This document shows, in pieces, positions 7,506 through 16,044 of a stretch of 64,000 bases of DNA. The notes below the pieces were generated by a model. It worked only from the letters and a program-made list of their open reading frames with translations. It did no database searches and was not told the origin of the DNA. Position 1 is the stretch's first letter. Every line of letters starts with the position of its first letter. The stretch is taken from positions 1-64,000 of the forward strand of contig NZ_QMEY01000026.1 of the NCBI RefSeq assembly GCF_003315795.1, read 5' to 3'. The position numbers were made by a program, and so were the translations under genes. The stretch is from Spongiactinospora rosea. Lineage in GTDB: Bacteria; Actinomycetota; Actinomycetes; Streptosporangiales; Streptosporangiaceae.

Positions 7506-9152
7506 GTGGATGACAAAGCGCCGGAGCCTGAGCGGGCGCGGACGGCCGCGGAATACGTGGCAGAAATGCGCAGGTTGCGCGCCTGGTCGGGGCTGAGTTA
7601 TCGGCAGCTCGCCCAGCGGGCCGCCGCGGCGGGCCGGGTGCTCCCGCACAACACGCTGGTCGCGGCGCTGCAGCGGGACACATTACCGCGCAAGGAACTC
7701 CTGGTGGCCTTCGTCGAGGCGTGCGGGCTGCCCGACGAGGAGGTCGCCGCGTGGACGGCGGCCCGTTACCGGCTGATCGGGGAAACGGCCGGAGAAACGA
7801 CGCGGGAAACCACCGAAGAATCATCCGGATCGACAGGCGATGAATTCGCCGGGGAAACGGCCGGGGCACGGCCCGGTAATGACGAGAATGCGGCCGATTC
7901 CCCTTCAGCCGATGTCCCGGCGACCGCCGAGGCGGAAGGCGAAGAACGACGGTCCGGCCCTTCCGCCGGTTTCTCCCGCCGTGACCTGCTCGCCACCGCC
8001 GCGGTCGCGGGCACGCTGGGCGCGGGGATCGCGCTCGCCGTACCGGAACTGCTGCGCCGCGCCGGGGCCGCGCCCAGATCCCGCCCCGCGCCCTCGCCCA
8101 CCGTGGGGGCGCAGGTCGCGGTCCTGCCCCACCCCGACGTGGTCGCCGCCGTGGCCTTCAGCCCGCACGGGCGCATCCTCGCCACCGGCAGCCTCGACGG
8201 GACCGTGGGCCTGTGGGAGGTGGCGACCCGCAGGCGGCTGACCGTGTTCACCGGGCACACCCACTACGTCGGGTCGGTGGTGTTCAGCCCGGACGGCCGG
8301 ATCCTGGCCACCAGCAGCTTCGACGGGACCGTACGCCTGTGGGACATGACCACGATGACGCTGCTCACCGTCCTCACCGGCCACGCCGGTCCAGTGCACG
8401 TCAGGTTCAGCCCGGACGGGCGCGTCCTGGCCACCAACGCCGACGACCCGGCGGTACGGCTCTGGGACATGGGCGACAGGACGCTCATCGCCCTCCTCAC
8501 CGGGCACACCGGCCCGGCGACCGTCACCTTCAGCCCCGACGGGCGCATCCTGGCGACCAACGCCGACGACCCGGCGGTACGGCTGTGGAACGTGGCCGGC
8601 GCCCGCAGGACGTCCACCCTGCCGTTCCCCGAGCCGGGCAAGAGCCGCGTCCTGTTCGGGCGGGAGGGCCGTCTGATGCGCGTTCATCACGGGCCGCGCA
8701 GCGTGTCGGTGTCGGACATCGCGGCCGGGAAGAACCTCACGGCGTTCGACGTCACCGCGTCGAGTCTGATCGTCAACGACGACGGCGCCACCGGCCTCGC
8801 CGACGTGGTGACCCGCAGCCCGGACGGCACGGTACGCGTGTGGCCCGTACTCCCCGGCCGTCCCCTGTCCGAGCCCTGGGTCGTCTTCGCCGGGCCATCG
8901 GGCGAGGACAAGAACCTCCAGCTCGGGTGGCGCGGCGACGCCGTGGCGGTCCACGGCGTGGGCGAGACCATCGAGCCGTGGAGAGCCGACACCCGGGTCT
9001 GGCTGGGAGACGTCTACTCCAAACGCCACCTCGCCACCCTCACCGGCCACACCGGCAGAGTGCGCGCGGTGGCGTTCAGCCCGCGCCGCGACCTGGTCGC
9101 CACCGCGGGCACGGACAGAACCGCGCGCTTATGGCGAATCCGGAAGCTGTAG
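7506..9152 (+). CDS. HTH-transmembrane-WD40 repeat protein
   Basis: A 548-residue protein starting at GTG 7506, with AAGGCGG upstream. Residues about 14-75 form an XRE-like helix-turn-helix region (LRAWSGLSYRQLAQRAAAAG). A Thr/Glu/Gly-rich linker follows, then a membrane segment (LLATAAVAGTLGAGIALAV) preceded by SRRD. The rest is a beta-propeller of WD40 repeats (FSPDGRILATSSFDGTVRLW and similar). Two central repeats share the block ILATNADDPAVRLW or VLATNADDPAVRLW and look recently duplicated. Inferred topology: HTH inside, propeller outside, so a possible membrane-bound one-component sensor. Ligand and DNA target are unknown. Confidence 0.85.
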   Translation: MDDKAPEPERARTAAEYVAEMRRLRAWSGLSYRQLAQRAAAAGRVLPHNTLVAALQRDTLPRKELLVAFVEACGLPDEEVAAWTAARYRLIGETAGETTRETTEESSGSTGDEFAGETAGARPGNDENAADSPSADVPATAEAEGEERRSGPSAGFSRRDLLATAAVAGTLGAGIALAVPELLRRAGAAPRSRPAPSPTVGAQVAVLPHPDVVAAVAFSPHGRILATGSLDGTVGLWEVATRRRLTVFTGHTHYVGSVVFSPDGRILATSSFDGTVRLWDMTTMTLLTVLTGHAGPVHVRFSPDGRVLATNADDPAVRLWDMGDRTLIALLTGHTGPATVTFSPDGRILATNADDPAVRLWNVAGARRTSTLPFPEPGKSRVLFGREGRLMRVHHGPRSVSVSDIAAGKNLTAFDVTASSLIVNDDGATGLADVVTRSPDGTVRVWPVLPGRPLSEPWVVFAGPSGEDKNLQLGWRGDAVAVHGVGETIEPWRADTRVWLGDVYSKRHLATLTGHTGRVRAVAFSPRRDLVATAGTDRTARLWRIRKL

Positions 9153-9189
9153 CCACCACCCAAACCAAAATCCCGAAAACCCCCGGAAT

Positions 9190-9220
9190 GGGGTATCCCG
9201 TCGTGACGGGATACCCCTTT
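9190..9220. terminator. Bidirectional terminator
   Basis: A near-perfect palindrome, GGGGTATCCCGTC-GT-GACGGGATACCCC (13-bp arms) followed by TTT, lies between two convergent genes (7506-9152 and 9233-9502) and can serve both strands. Confidence 0.85.
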
Positions 9221-9232
9221 GGACCCCATGCG

Positions 9233-9502
9233 TCACGGACGGTCGTGCCGGATGTCCCCGGTCCCCACGTGCTCCCGCCCCCGCGGCTGCTGCTTGCGCA
9301 GCCCCAGGAGACCGAGCAGGCCCACGAGGCCCAGCAGGCCCCACATGCCGACGTTGCCGCCGCCCTCATCGGTTTCACCCGGTTGCGGCGCCGGTGAGAC
9401 CTGGGTGTACGCCACCGAGGCCGCAGGGGCGTCGGCGAGCGCCGCGGTTGGGGCGAGCCCGAGACTGATGATCAGCCCCAGGCCGGCGATGGTTCTACGC
9501 AT
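9233..9502 (-). CDS. Small WGxxGxxG-type membrane-tail protein
   Basis: An 89-residue protein: signal peptide (MRRTIAGLGLIISLGLAPTAALADAP), a short acidic linker, then a glycine/leucine-rich membrane helix MWGLLGLVGLLGLLGLRKQ and a basic tail. The helix begins with a WGxxG pattern as in the WGxxGxxG C-terminal sorting-like proteins of bacteria. It probably sits in the membrane with an exposed N-terminal part. Function unknown. It is convergent with the WD40 gene across a shared terminator. Confidence 0.65.
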   Translation of the reverse strand: MRRTIAGLGLIISLGLAPTAALADAPAASVAYTQVSPAPQPGETDEGGGNVGMWGLLGLVGLLGLLGLRKQQPRGREHVGTGDIRHDRP

Positions 9503-9899
9503 TTTCCCCCCCGATTTCGACGGACTCTCTCAAGAGCCCTGATCGGCGGCCCGGCCATGCCCGGCCGCGATGGTGCCTTCGGAGTTTCGCCTACCGTCGG
9601 CGGGTTGTCCCAAACCTCATTAAGAGCCGGTAAGCCGCCCCTTTGTACCGTTTCTTGGGCCGCGGTTTCCCATTCCACGGCGGCGCCGGGAATTCCCGAG
9701 GAAATCTCTCGAAAACTCTTCACTTTATGCGTTCAATCGAACACAGAAAGTACTCGACACAAAGGGTCATCGTATGGATACTCATCGTGTAAGCATCACG
9801 TCCCCCTCCAGACGCGTGAATCACTTGACGCACTGCCGTATTTCGTGCTGCCGGTGAACAAAAGCACCGCCAGGAGGGGCGTAGAAAGGGAGACAGAAA
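9503..9899. other. 397-bp intergenic region, no gene seen
   Basis: This divergent control region lies between the small membrane protein and the secreted protein at 9900. It is AT-richer than its surroundings around 9690-9860 and includes the small palindrome GTTCaatcGAAC (9731-9742). No confident promoter hexamer pair was found. Confidence 0.5.
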
Positions 9900-10274
9900 G
9901 TGAAGCTCAACCGCACCACGCGCGTCGCCCTCGCCCTCGCCGCCGCATGCGTGGCCTCGGCCGTCCCGGCGAGCGCGTTCGCCGCCACGTCGGCGCCCGC
10001 CGCGCCGGAGATCCAGCAGGCCGCCCCGGCCGCGCTGCCGGCCGGCTACCAGATCGTCACGCTGCCCAACGCCAACGTCCCCAACTTCCAGCGCCGCACC
10101 CTGTACTGCCCGGGCACCAAGAAGGTGCTCGGCGGCGGCGCCGAGGCCCAGGGCAACGGCGCGATCCTGGTCGGCTCCTTCCCGACCCCCGACGGTCGCG
10201 GCTGGATCGGCCTCGGCCGCCAGATCGGCTACAACGACGTGGGCATCAGCGTCTACGCGATCTGCGCCGACTGA
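9900..10274 (+). CDS. Secreted protein with CPGxKKVLGGGA motif
   Basis: A 124-residue protein. The GTG start at 9900 has AAGGGAGA upstream. A signal peptide (MKLNRTTRVALALAAACVAS) ends near AFAATSAP. The mature domain contains LYCPGTKKVLGGGAEAQGN and ends GISVYAICAD, a two-cysteine beta-rich domain I recall as common in exported actinobacterial proteins of unknown function. It is monocistronic. No enzymatic motif is visible. Confidence 0.7.
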   Translation: MKLNRTTRVALALAAACVASAVPASAFAATSAPAAPEIQQAAPAALPAGYQIVTLPNANVPNFQRRTLYCPGTKKVLGGGAEAQGNGAILVGSFPTPDGRGWIGLGRQIGYNDVGISVYAICAD

Positions 10275-10372
10275 GCGCCGCCCCAGAGAGAGACTGAGCG
10301 CGCCCCAAGCTCAGTGATCGTCGCTTGACCCGACCGGCGGCGGTGCCCCCGTGCCCGCCGCCGGCCGTTCCA

Positions 10373-10417
10373 GGTCAGTGCGGTCCCGGTCACTGCGGTC
10401 CCGGTCAGTGCAGACCC
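10373..10417. repeat. Three tandem 15-bp repeats overlapping a stop codon
   Basis: GGTCAGTGCGGTCCC, GGTCACTGCGGTCCC and GGTCAGTGCAGACCC lie head to tail. The third unit includes the stop codon (10405-10407) of the siderophore-interacting protein gene on the minus strand. Confidence 0.85.
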
Positions 10418-11163
10418 CGCTTGTCCGGGGTCCAGAACGGCTTGACCTTGATGGACGTACGCGGCCAGCCCCGGTCACGCACCAGGTGGTCCCGCGCGGA
10501 CTGGCACGTACGCGCTTCGCCCGCCAGATAGGCCGCGCCCGGCTCGTCCGGAAGGTCGAGCGCGGCGAGAGCGTCCAGCAGCACGCGCGAGGAGACGGGC
10601 GACGCGCCGCGCCGGTACACCCGATGCAGCCCCCCGGGACACGGCGGCTCGTCGCCGGCGTCCTCGCTCTCCAGCACGCCGTACACCGGCTGCCCAGGCG
10701 TAAGGCCCCGGATCATGGGCCCGAAGGCCACGCTCGCGGTCTCCTCGCCGACGAACAGGTGGTACGGCGCGGCCCGCGTGACGAAGTCGCCCTGCGGCCC
10801 CCAGAACGTGAGCGGATCCCCCACCCGCGCCTCGCGCGCCCAGCGCACCCCGATGCCGTCCCCCTCGTACAGGTGGACCCGCAGGTCGATGGCCCGCCGA
10901 GCGGGCGAGTAGTCCCAGATCGAGTACGTGCGCAGGGTCTCCACCGGGCGCAGCAGGCCGTACAGCGAAAACGGGTCGTTGATCTGGACGCGGACGTGCT
11001 GCCCCGGCGTGTACGGCAGGCCGATCGGCTCGTCCGCGACGAACCGGATGTGCCGCATCGTGGCGGTGACCTCCTCCACCTCGGTGACGACGCCCTCGGC
11101 GTGGTACTTCGCGAAGGCTCCGGCCAGCAGGTCACGGGGCCGTCGCCGCGGTCGGTCGAGCAT
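10405..11163 (-). CDS. Siderophore-interacting FAD/NAD(P)H ferric reductase
   Basis: A 252-residue protein of the ViuB/SIP family, preceded by GAGGGGG. Seen: the FAD-binding barrel with LRTYSIWDY (the RxYS-like motif) and GIGVRWAREARVGDPLTFWGPQGDF, then a C-terminal NAD(P)H-binding part with YLAGEARTCQSARDHLVRDRG. The family reduces ferric siderophores in the cytosol and releases iron. It is transcribed divergently from a TetR-family gene 89 bp away, the likely regulator. The iron-type ABC transporter at 23.5-27.4 kb is not adjacent but may share physiology. Confidence 0.9.
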   Translation of the reverse strand: MLDRPRRRPRDLLAGAFAKYHAEGVVTEVEEVTATMRHIRFVADEPIGLPYTPGQHVRVQINDPFSLYGLLRPVETLRTYSIWDYSPARRAIDLRVHLYEGDGIGVRWAREARVGDPLTFWGPQGDFVTRAAPYHLFVGEETASVAFGPMIRGLTPGQPVYGVLESEDAGDEPPCPGGLHRVYRRGASPVSSRVLLDALAALDLPDEPGAAYLAGEARTCQSARDHLVRDRGWPRTSIKVKPFWTPDKRGLH

Positions 11164-11252
11164 TTCTCAACCCCCTCTAAATTTGCTTACACTCATTAAG
11201 GAAACATAGATGCCCTAGGATGTCAACCGAACCGAGGAGAGGGAACGAGGCG

Positions 11253-11975
11253 ATGGCGGCGCGCACAGAGAGCCGGCGGGAGAGAGTCCGGCAGCAGACG
11301 CTCGCGGAGATCCGGGCGACCGCCCGCAGGCTGCTCATCGAGCGCGGCCAGCAGGCGGTGACGATCAACGCGGTCGCCCGCGAGATGGGCATGACCGGCC
11401 CCGCGCTGTACCACTACTTCGCCGGGCTGGAGGAGTTGGTCGGCGCGATGACCGCCGACTTCCTGCGCGAACTCGCCGACACCATGCGGGCCACCCGCGA
11501 CGCCCACGCGACGGCCGCCCCCGCCCGGCGGCTGCTCGCCATCTGCCGCGCGATGCGGGAATGGGCGCTCGCCCACCGGGCGGAGTTCGGGATGGTGTTC
11601 GCCAGCCCGCTACCGCCGTCCAACCGGCCGGGCACCAGCTCGGCGCGCTTCCTGGCCGGCCAGAACTTCGAGCAGGTCTTCGTGGACGAGATCGCCGAGA
11701 TCTGGCAGGCCACCCCGTTCCCGGTGCCGGACGACCTCGCGCCCGCCTTGCGCGACCAGGTGGCCGCCTACGCGGCCGAGGCCGGGTGGCGGCTGCCGCC
11801 CGAGGTCGTGCACGTGATGATGTCCTGCTGGATCAGGCTGTACGGCCTGCTGTGCATGGAGGTCCTGCACCAGCTCGACTTCATCTACACCGACCTCGAA
11901 CCGGTCTACGAGGAGTGCCTGCGCGACCTGGCCGAACGGCTCGCCCTGCCGTACGAGCCGCCGGCCGTCGGCTGA
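11253..11975 (+). CDS. TetR-family transcriptional regulator
   Basis: 240 residues from the ATG at 11253, which has GGAGAGGG about 10 nt upstream; an ATG at 11220 would place that site inside the gene. The N-terminal HTH is clear (ARRLLIERGQQAVTINAVAREMGMTGPALYHYF). The C-terminal half is a helical ligand domain ending VYEECLRDLAERLALPYEP. It is divergent from the siderophore-interacting protein; the shared 89-bp spacer contains CTTA-N7-TAAG, a possible half-site pair. The last 70 bp overlap, antisense, the end of the helicase gene. Effector unknown. Confidence 0.88.
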   Translation: MAARTESRRERVRQQTLAEIRATARRLLIERGQQAVTINAVAREMGMTGPALYHYFAGLEELVGAMTADFLRELADTMRATRDAHATAAPARRLLAICRAMREWALAHRAEFGMVFASPLPPSNRPGTSSARFLAGQNFEQVFVDEIAEIWQATPFPVPDDLAPALRDQVAAYAAEAGWRLPPEVVHVMMSCWIRLYGLLCMEVLHQLDFIYTDLEPVYEECLRDLAERLALPYEPPAVG

Positions 11976-13276
11976 CCGGCCACCCGGTGCCCGGCCAGGT
12001 GGGCGAGGACCGTCTGGTTCGCCGCCCAGCCGTCCGGGAACTTGATCGGTACGTTGAGCCGCACCTGCGGGCTGGACGGGTGCTCGTCCAGCAGCTCGGC
12101 GATGCCCGCCCTGGCCACGACCACGCAGGCGTGCCGGTGCCGGGAGGTCAGCACGCACAGCCGTCCCGACTCCAGGTGGAACGCGGTCGCGTCGCGTCGC
12201 CCGGACAGCGGGTGCCAGACGATCGTGACGTCGTACTCCCGGCCCTGGAGCCGGTTGGCCGTGTCCACGGTGACGCCCTCCGGTACGCCCGCCGCGCGCA
12301 CCGCCGCCACCTGGTCGTTGTGCGCGCAGCCGATCGCGATCCGGTCGGCGGTGACCGGGTGCGAGCCGTGCTCGTCGTGGGCGGTCACGCCGCGTTCGAG
12401 CAGGCGGGCGGCGATCCCGGCGCACGCCCCGGCCACCTCGGGGTCGGTGCGCACGGTGTGCCGGGCGGGGAGTTCGTGCAGCGCCCAGCCGTACGCGGCG
12501 GCCTCCTCGACGGTGGCGTCCCACGGACCGGGCGCCGCGCCGGGCGGCGCGGGCTCAAGCCGCCGCTCCCCCGGCCCGGTGCCCGCCGCGAACCCCGCGA
12601 ACGGGTAGAAGGCGCGCGCCACGACCGGGGCGGCGGTGCCGGGCAGCCGCCACGACACCGGCAGCCGGTGCACCGGCAGGTCGTTGATCCGCTGGGTGAC
12701 CGCCACCGCGCTCTGCATCGGATCCCAGGCCAGGCCGCTCCAGCGCTCGCTCTCCACCACCGAGAACGGGTCGAGCTGCCCGGGATCGCCCACGAACAAC
12801 GTGTGCCCGTCCGCGAACAGCGGTGCGACGGCGAGCAGCTTGTCGGAGCGCATCTGGTACGCCTCGTCCACGATCGCCCACCGCCAGGAGCGTCCGGAGA
12901 CGTACGCCCACTTGTCGGCGGTGGCCACCACGACCTGGCAGCCCTCCACCTTGTCGATCTTGTTGTCCGGTACGACGGAGGCGTGGCGCAGGACGCGTTC
13001 GGGCGGCTCGAAGCCCTCGGCGTGCAGGCGTCCGATGGACAGGCCGGGCGACCTGCCGGCGAGCTTGTCCACCAGGTCGTCCACCTGCTCGTTGGTCTGC
13101 GCGACGATCATCAGGCGCTCGCCGGCCGCGGCGAGCCGCATGGCGGTGGCCACGACCAGCGTCGTCTTGCCCGCGCCCGGCGGGGAGTCGACGACGACGC
13201 CCCGGTGGGCGCCGCCGGTGTAGTCGTCCAGGATCGCGTCCGTGACGGCCTGGGCGGCGGCCCGCGCCGAGGTCAC
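11906..13276 (-). CDS. Superfamily 1 (DNA2/NAM7-type) helicase
   Basis: A 456-residue ATPase starting at GTG 13276 in a GTGA overlap with the upstream gene. Helicase motifs in order: I VDSPPGAGKTTLV, II IVDEAYQM, III FVGDPGQLDPF, V VDTANRLQGREYDVTIVW, VI TSRHRHACVVVARA. This pattern fits the AAA_11/AAA_12 DNA2-NAM7 branch of SF1, which acts on DNA or RNA ends. It is the last gene of a three-gene coupled operon with a Cas4/RecB-like protein. It lacks an obvious inserted 1B barrel, which may instead lie in the preceding protein. The 3' end overlaps the convergent TetR gene by 70 bp. Confidence 0.85.
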   Translation of the reverse strand: MTSARAAAQAVTDAILDDYTGGAHRGVVVDSPPGAGKTTLVVATAMRLAAAGERLMIVAQTNEQVDDLVDKLAGRSPGLSIGRLHAEGFEPPERVLRHASVVPDNKIDKVEGCQVVVATADKWAYVSGRSWRWAIVDEAYQMRSDKLLAVAPLFADGHTLFVGDPGQLDPFSVVESERWSGLAWDPMQSAVAVTQRINDLPVHRLPVSWRLPGTAAPVVARAFYPFAGFAAGTGPGERRLEPAPPGAAPGPWDATVEEAAAYGWALHELPARHTVRTDPEVAGACAGIAARLLERGVTAHDEHGSHPVTADRIAIGCAHNDQVAAVRAAGVPEGVTVDTANRLQGREYDVTIVWHPLSGRRDATAFHLESGRLCVLTSRHRHACVVVARAGIAELLDEHPSSPQVRLNVPIKFPDGWAANQTVLAHLAGHRVAGQPTAGGSYGRASRSARSRRHSS

Positions 13277-14712
13277 GACCACGCCTCCTGGGCGTCCGCG
13301 TCCGTCGGGACGTACTCCTGCGGCGGCCCGCCGTGCGTCCACGGGGTGTCCGCGAGCTCGGGCAGCGGCGGGCGGCGGCCTCCGGACGGGTCCAGGTCCG
13401 CGTAACAGACGGTCTCCCCGACCTCGGGCACGCCGTCCTTGACACCGCCGTTGATCTGGACGATGACCGTGCCGTCGGCGACGGAGACGATCTGGCCCGC
13501 CTGCTTGGGCCGGGACGGGGAGAGCACCTTCTTGCCCGGCGCCAGCCGGAGTGGGTCCGCGGTCTTGAGGGTCACCAGCGGGCGGACCACCGGCCGCTTC
13601 CCGCCCGGCGGAATGATCTTGCGGTCCGGCTCGACGGCGACCACCTCACCGGCGAACGCCACGCCCTCGGCGCGGTACTCGGCCATGACCAGCGGATCGT
13701 CGAACGCCCGGCCCGCCTCGTACGTCTGCTGGGCGATCTCCAGCGTCGCCAGCCGCCTGGCCGCCGCCACCGCGGTGTCCCACCGGCCCTGCGACCGGCC
13801 GCCCTCGGCGATCCGCGCGCTCTCCCCGGCCAGCGACGCGCGGTCGCGCTCCCAGCGCAGCGCCGCGCTCGGCGCCTCCGGCAGCGCGCGCAGCAGCGAC
13901 ACGCCGCGCCAGACCAGATCCCAGGTGGGCCTGAGCTGGTCATGCAGTGCGGCCCGCACCCGGTCGGCCGAGCCGGAGGCGTCGTAGTCGGCGATCGACG
14001 GCTGGAGCACCCGCCGGTCGAAGTCGGGGTCGGTGTCCGGGCCCGGCGGCGGCGAACGCCGCGGGTCCTCGGCCACGGCCGCCGCCTCGGGGCCGGTCAT
14101 CCCGGCGGGCGGGTCGATCCAGCCGAGCAGCGCGGCCGGGTCGGTGTCCTCCGCGTCGCTCTGCCCGGTGACCCAGTGGGCGGCCAGCGCGTCGGTCAGG
14201 GACAGCAGCATCGCCGAACCGGCGTACTCGCCGCGTCCGTGCAGGTAGGTGAGCCAGCGGCCGAGCACGGGGACCAGCGGGTCGACGGCGTACGGGCCGT
14301 CCGCGCGGCGGAACCTGGTGGAGCGGCCGAGCAGCCGGACGAACGCGAGCGCGCCGCGGTTCGGCACGATGATCTGCGGCGCGTCCAGGCACCTCGGGTA
14401 CGGGGTGCGGGCCTCGATCTCCTCGCTGTCGGCGGCGTACCGCTCGATGTAGGGGACCATGACCGAGGCCAGCTCGGCGGCGAAGGCGAACCGCAGGCCG
14501 CGGTCGCGGGGCTGGGGCACCACCAGCAGGCGCGGCTCGGCCGGATCGCACCCGACCATCGCGCCGAGCGGGGCCGCGGCCTCGCCCGCCATCCGCAGCG
14601 GCACGAACACCATCGGCCGGTCCGACAGATGCACGTGCCGGACGGTCGCGGCGGGCCGCGCCCGGCCCTCATGCCGCGCCCGCGCCTTCAGGTAAGAGCG
14701 GAACAGGGTCAC
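13273..14712 (-). CDS. Conserved-looking protein of unknown function in nuclease-helicase operon
   Basis: A 479-residue protein, GTG start at 14712, coupled on both sides by GTGA overlaps. I do not recognise a named family. The N-terminal half is globular and hydrophobic (MVFVPLRMAGEAAAPLG, PYPRCLDAPQIIVPNRGAL). The middle is helical and charged. The C-terminal ~130 residues are beta-rich (EVVAVEPDRK, KKVLSPSRPKQAGQIVSV, TVIVQINGGV), as in small barrels. Because it sits between a nuclease-like gene and an SF1 motor gene, I infer a structural or 1B-barrel-like subunit of one complex. That inference rests on context only. Confidence 0.8.
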   Translation of the reverse strand: MTLFRSYLKARARHEGRARPAATVRHVHLSDRPMVFVPLRMAGEAAAPLGAMVGCDPAEPRLLVVPQPRDRGLRFAFAAELASVMVPYIERYAADSEEIEARTPYPRCLDAPQIIVPNRGALAFVRLLGRSTRFRRADGPYAVDPLVPVLGRWLTYLHGRGEYAGSAMLLSLTDALAAHWVTGQSDAEDTDPAALLGWIDPPAGMTGPEAAAVAEDPRRSPPPGPDTDPDFDRRVLQPSIADYDASGSADRVRAALHDQLRPTWDLVWRGVSLLRALPEAPSAALRWERDRASLAGESARIAEGGRSQGRWDTAVAAARRLATLEIAQQTYEAGRAFDDPLVMAEYRAEGVAFAGEVVAVEPDRKIIPPGGKRPVVRPLVTLKTADPLRLAPGKKVLSPSRPKQAGQIVSVADGTVIVQINGGVKDGVPEVGETVCYADLDPSGGRRPPLPELADTPWTHGGPPQEYVPTDADAQEAWS

Positions 14713-15821
14713 ACGACCGCCTCGTCATAGATCCTGTGGATGTGCCGGAGCCGTTCGGCGACCTCCGACTGGTCCGCCTCGGGCAGCACGCCGCCCTCCG
14801 CCAGGCCGATCGCGCCCGCGACCGAACCGACCCCGCCGAAGTCGTCGCGTACTGCCCGGCCCAGCGCCGCCAGGGAGTCGCACCCGTGCGCCTCGGCCCG
14901 GCAGAATGCGGCCATCTCGCAGGAGGCCAGGCACTCGGGGGCGTACCGGGCGTCGACCGCGGCCAGCGCCGCGGCCACCTCGGCGGCGGGCCTGGCCAGG
15001 TCGAAGGTCAGGTCGGCGGGGAGGGCGGCCAGGATGCGATCGACGCCCTTGAGCCGGCCGAGCTGCCGGTCCAGGACCAGGAGCTGGTGGCGTACGTCCA
15101 CCAGGGTGGCCGTCGGGACGTTGCCGAAGTCCTTCGGGCAGACCAGCACGACGTCGTGCGACACCCGCTCGGGGTCGAGACCGAGATCGGCGAACAGGGC
15201 CCGCATGGCGTGGACGTAGACGGCGGCCTCCCGCGCGGCGGCGGAGACCTTCGCGGTCTCGGCCTGGCCGTCGATCACCGCGAACGCCTTGATCGCCACC
15301 ACGTGGAAGCGCCCCTCCGCCTGGAAGGCGATGACGTCGGGCTCCAGGTAGACGTCGTGGCCCGCGATGGCGAGCGTGAGCAGCGGACGGTCGAGCAGGG
15401 TGGCGGCCCGCCCCGCTTCGGCGGCCTGACGCAGCAGCTCGGCGGTACGCCGGTGCCGTACCTCGCGCGCGTCACCCGCGTCCTCGCCGGTGGTCTGGTA
15501 GGCGGCGTCCTCGGTGGTCAGGTGCAGCACCTCGCGGAGCAGCCTGACCAGGTGCGCGCCGCCGTCCTCCTTGACGATGGCCTTGAACTGCTCGTTGCGG
15601 AACATCGCGAACGGCGACAGGCCGAAGCGCGGCGGATGCCCGAGATGCCGGACGGTCCGGCCCTTGTCGACACCGGCCGCGTCGAGCACGGCACGGCGGT
15701 CACAGCCGGGGTTGGCGGCGAGGGCGGCGATCGTACGGGCGTTGTGATCGATCGGTTCGACGGGACCACGCAGCACCGCGAGCCGCGCCGGATCGTGACC
15801 ACCTCCGCCGGTCGCGCTCAT
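14709..15821 (-). CDS. Cas4/RecB-like PD-(D/E)XK protein with cysteine cluster
   Basis: 370 residues from an ATG preceded by GGAGGTGG. The N-terminal part has a lone Cys (NPGCDRRAVL) and GLSPFAMFRNEQF, resembling the SPFA-R-F motif of Cas4-like nucleases. The core has LEPDVIAFQAEGRFHVVAIK, then KVSAAAREAAVY. The C-terminus has ECLASCEMAAFCRAEAHGC (C-x3-C-x6-C-x6-C). Four cysteines split N/C would fit a 4Fe-4S cluster. Odd: the acidic residue expected two before the lysine is alanine (AIK), so nuclease activity may be lost or altered. First gene of the three-gene operon. Family assignment is by motif only. Confidence 0.72.
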   Translation of the reverse strand: MSATGGGGHDPARLAVLRGPVEPIDHNARTIAALAANPGCDRRAVLDAAGVDKGRTVRHLGHPPRFGLSPFAMFRNEQFKAIVKEDGGAHLVRLLREVLHLTTEDAAYQTTGEDAGDAREVRHRRTAELLRQAAEAGRAATLLDRPLLTLAIAGHDVYLEPDVIAFQAEGRFHVVAIKAFAVIDGQAETAKVSAAAREAAVYVHAMRALFADLGLDPERVSHDVVLVCPKDFGNVPTATLVDVRHQLLVLDRQLGRLKGVDRILAALPADLTFDLARPAAEVAAALAAVDARYAPECLASCEMAAFCRAEAHGCDSLAALGRAVRDDFGGVGSVAGAIGLAEGGVLPEADQSEVAERLRHIHRIYDEAVV

Positions 15822-16044
15822 GCCACCTCCAGTTCCGGCCAAGCAAGAGCGGCGGCGCGTACCGGCCGTCCCAGCGCCACCATGCGCTCGTCCAGTCCGC
15901 CCGCTCCCACCCGTTACTTTAAGCCCTGGCGGGAGGCCTTTCGTGCCGTATCGCCGACCTCGCCGGTCACATCACCCGGCGACCCACCTCACTCGTATGG
16001 CCGACCGGTGGCCCCCCTCACCGGCCGCCGCACCCACCGACGGT

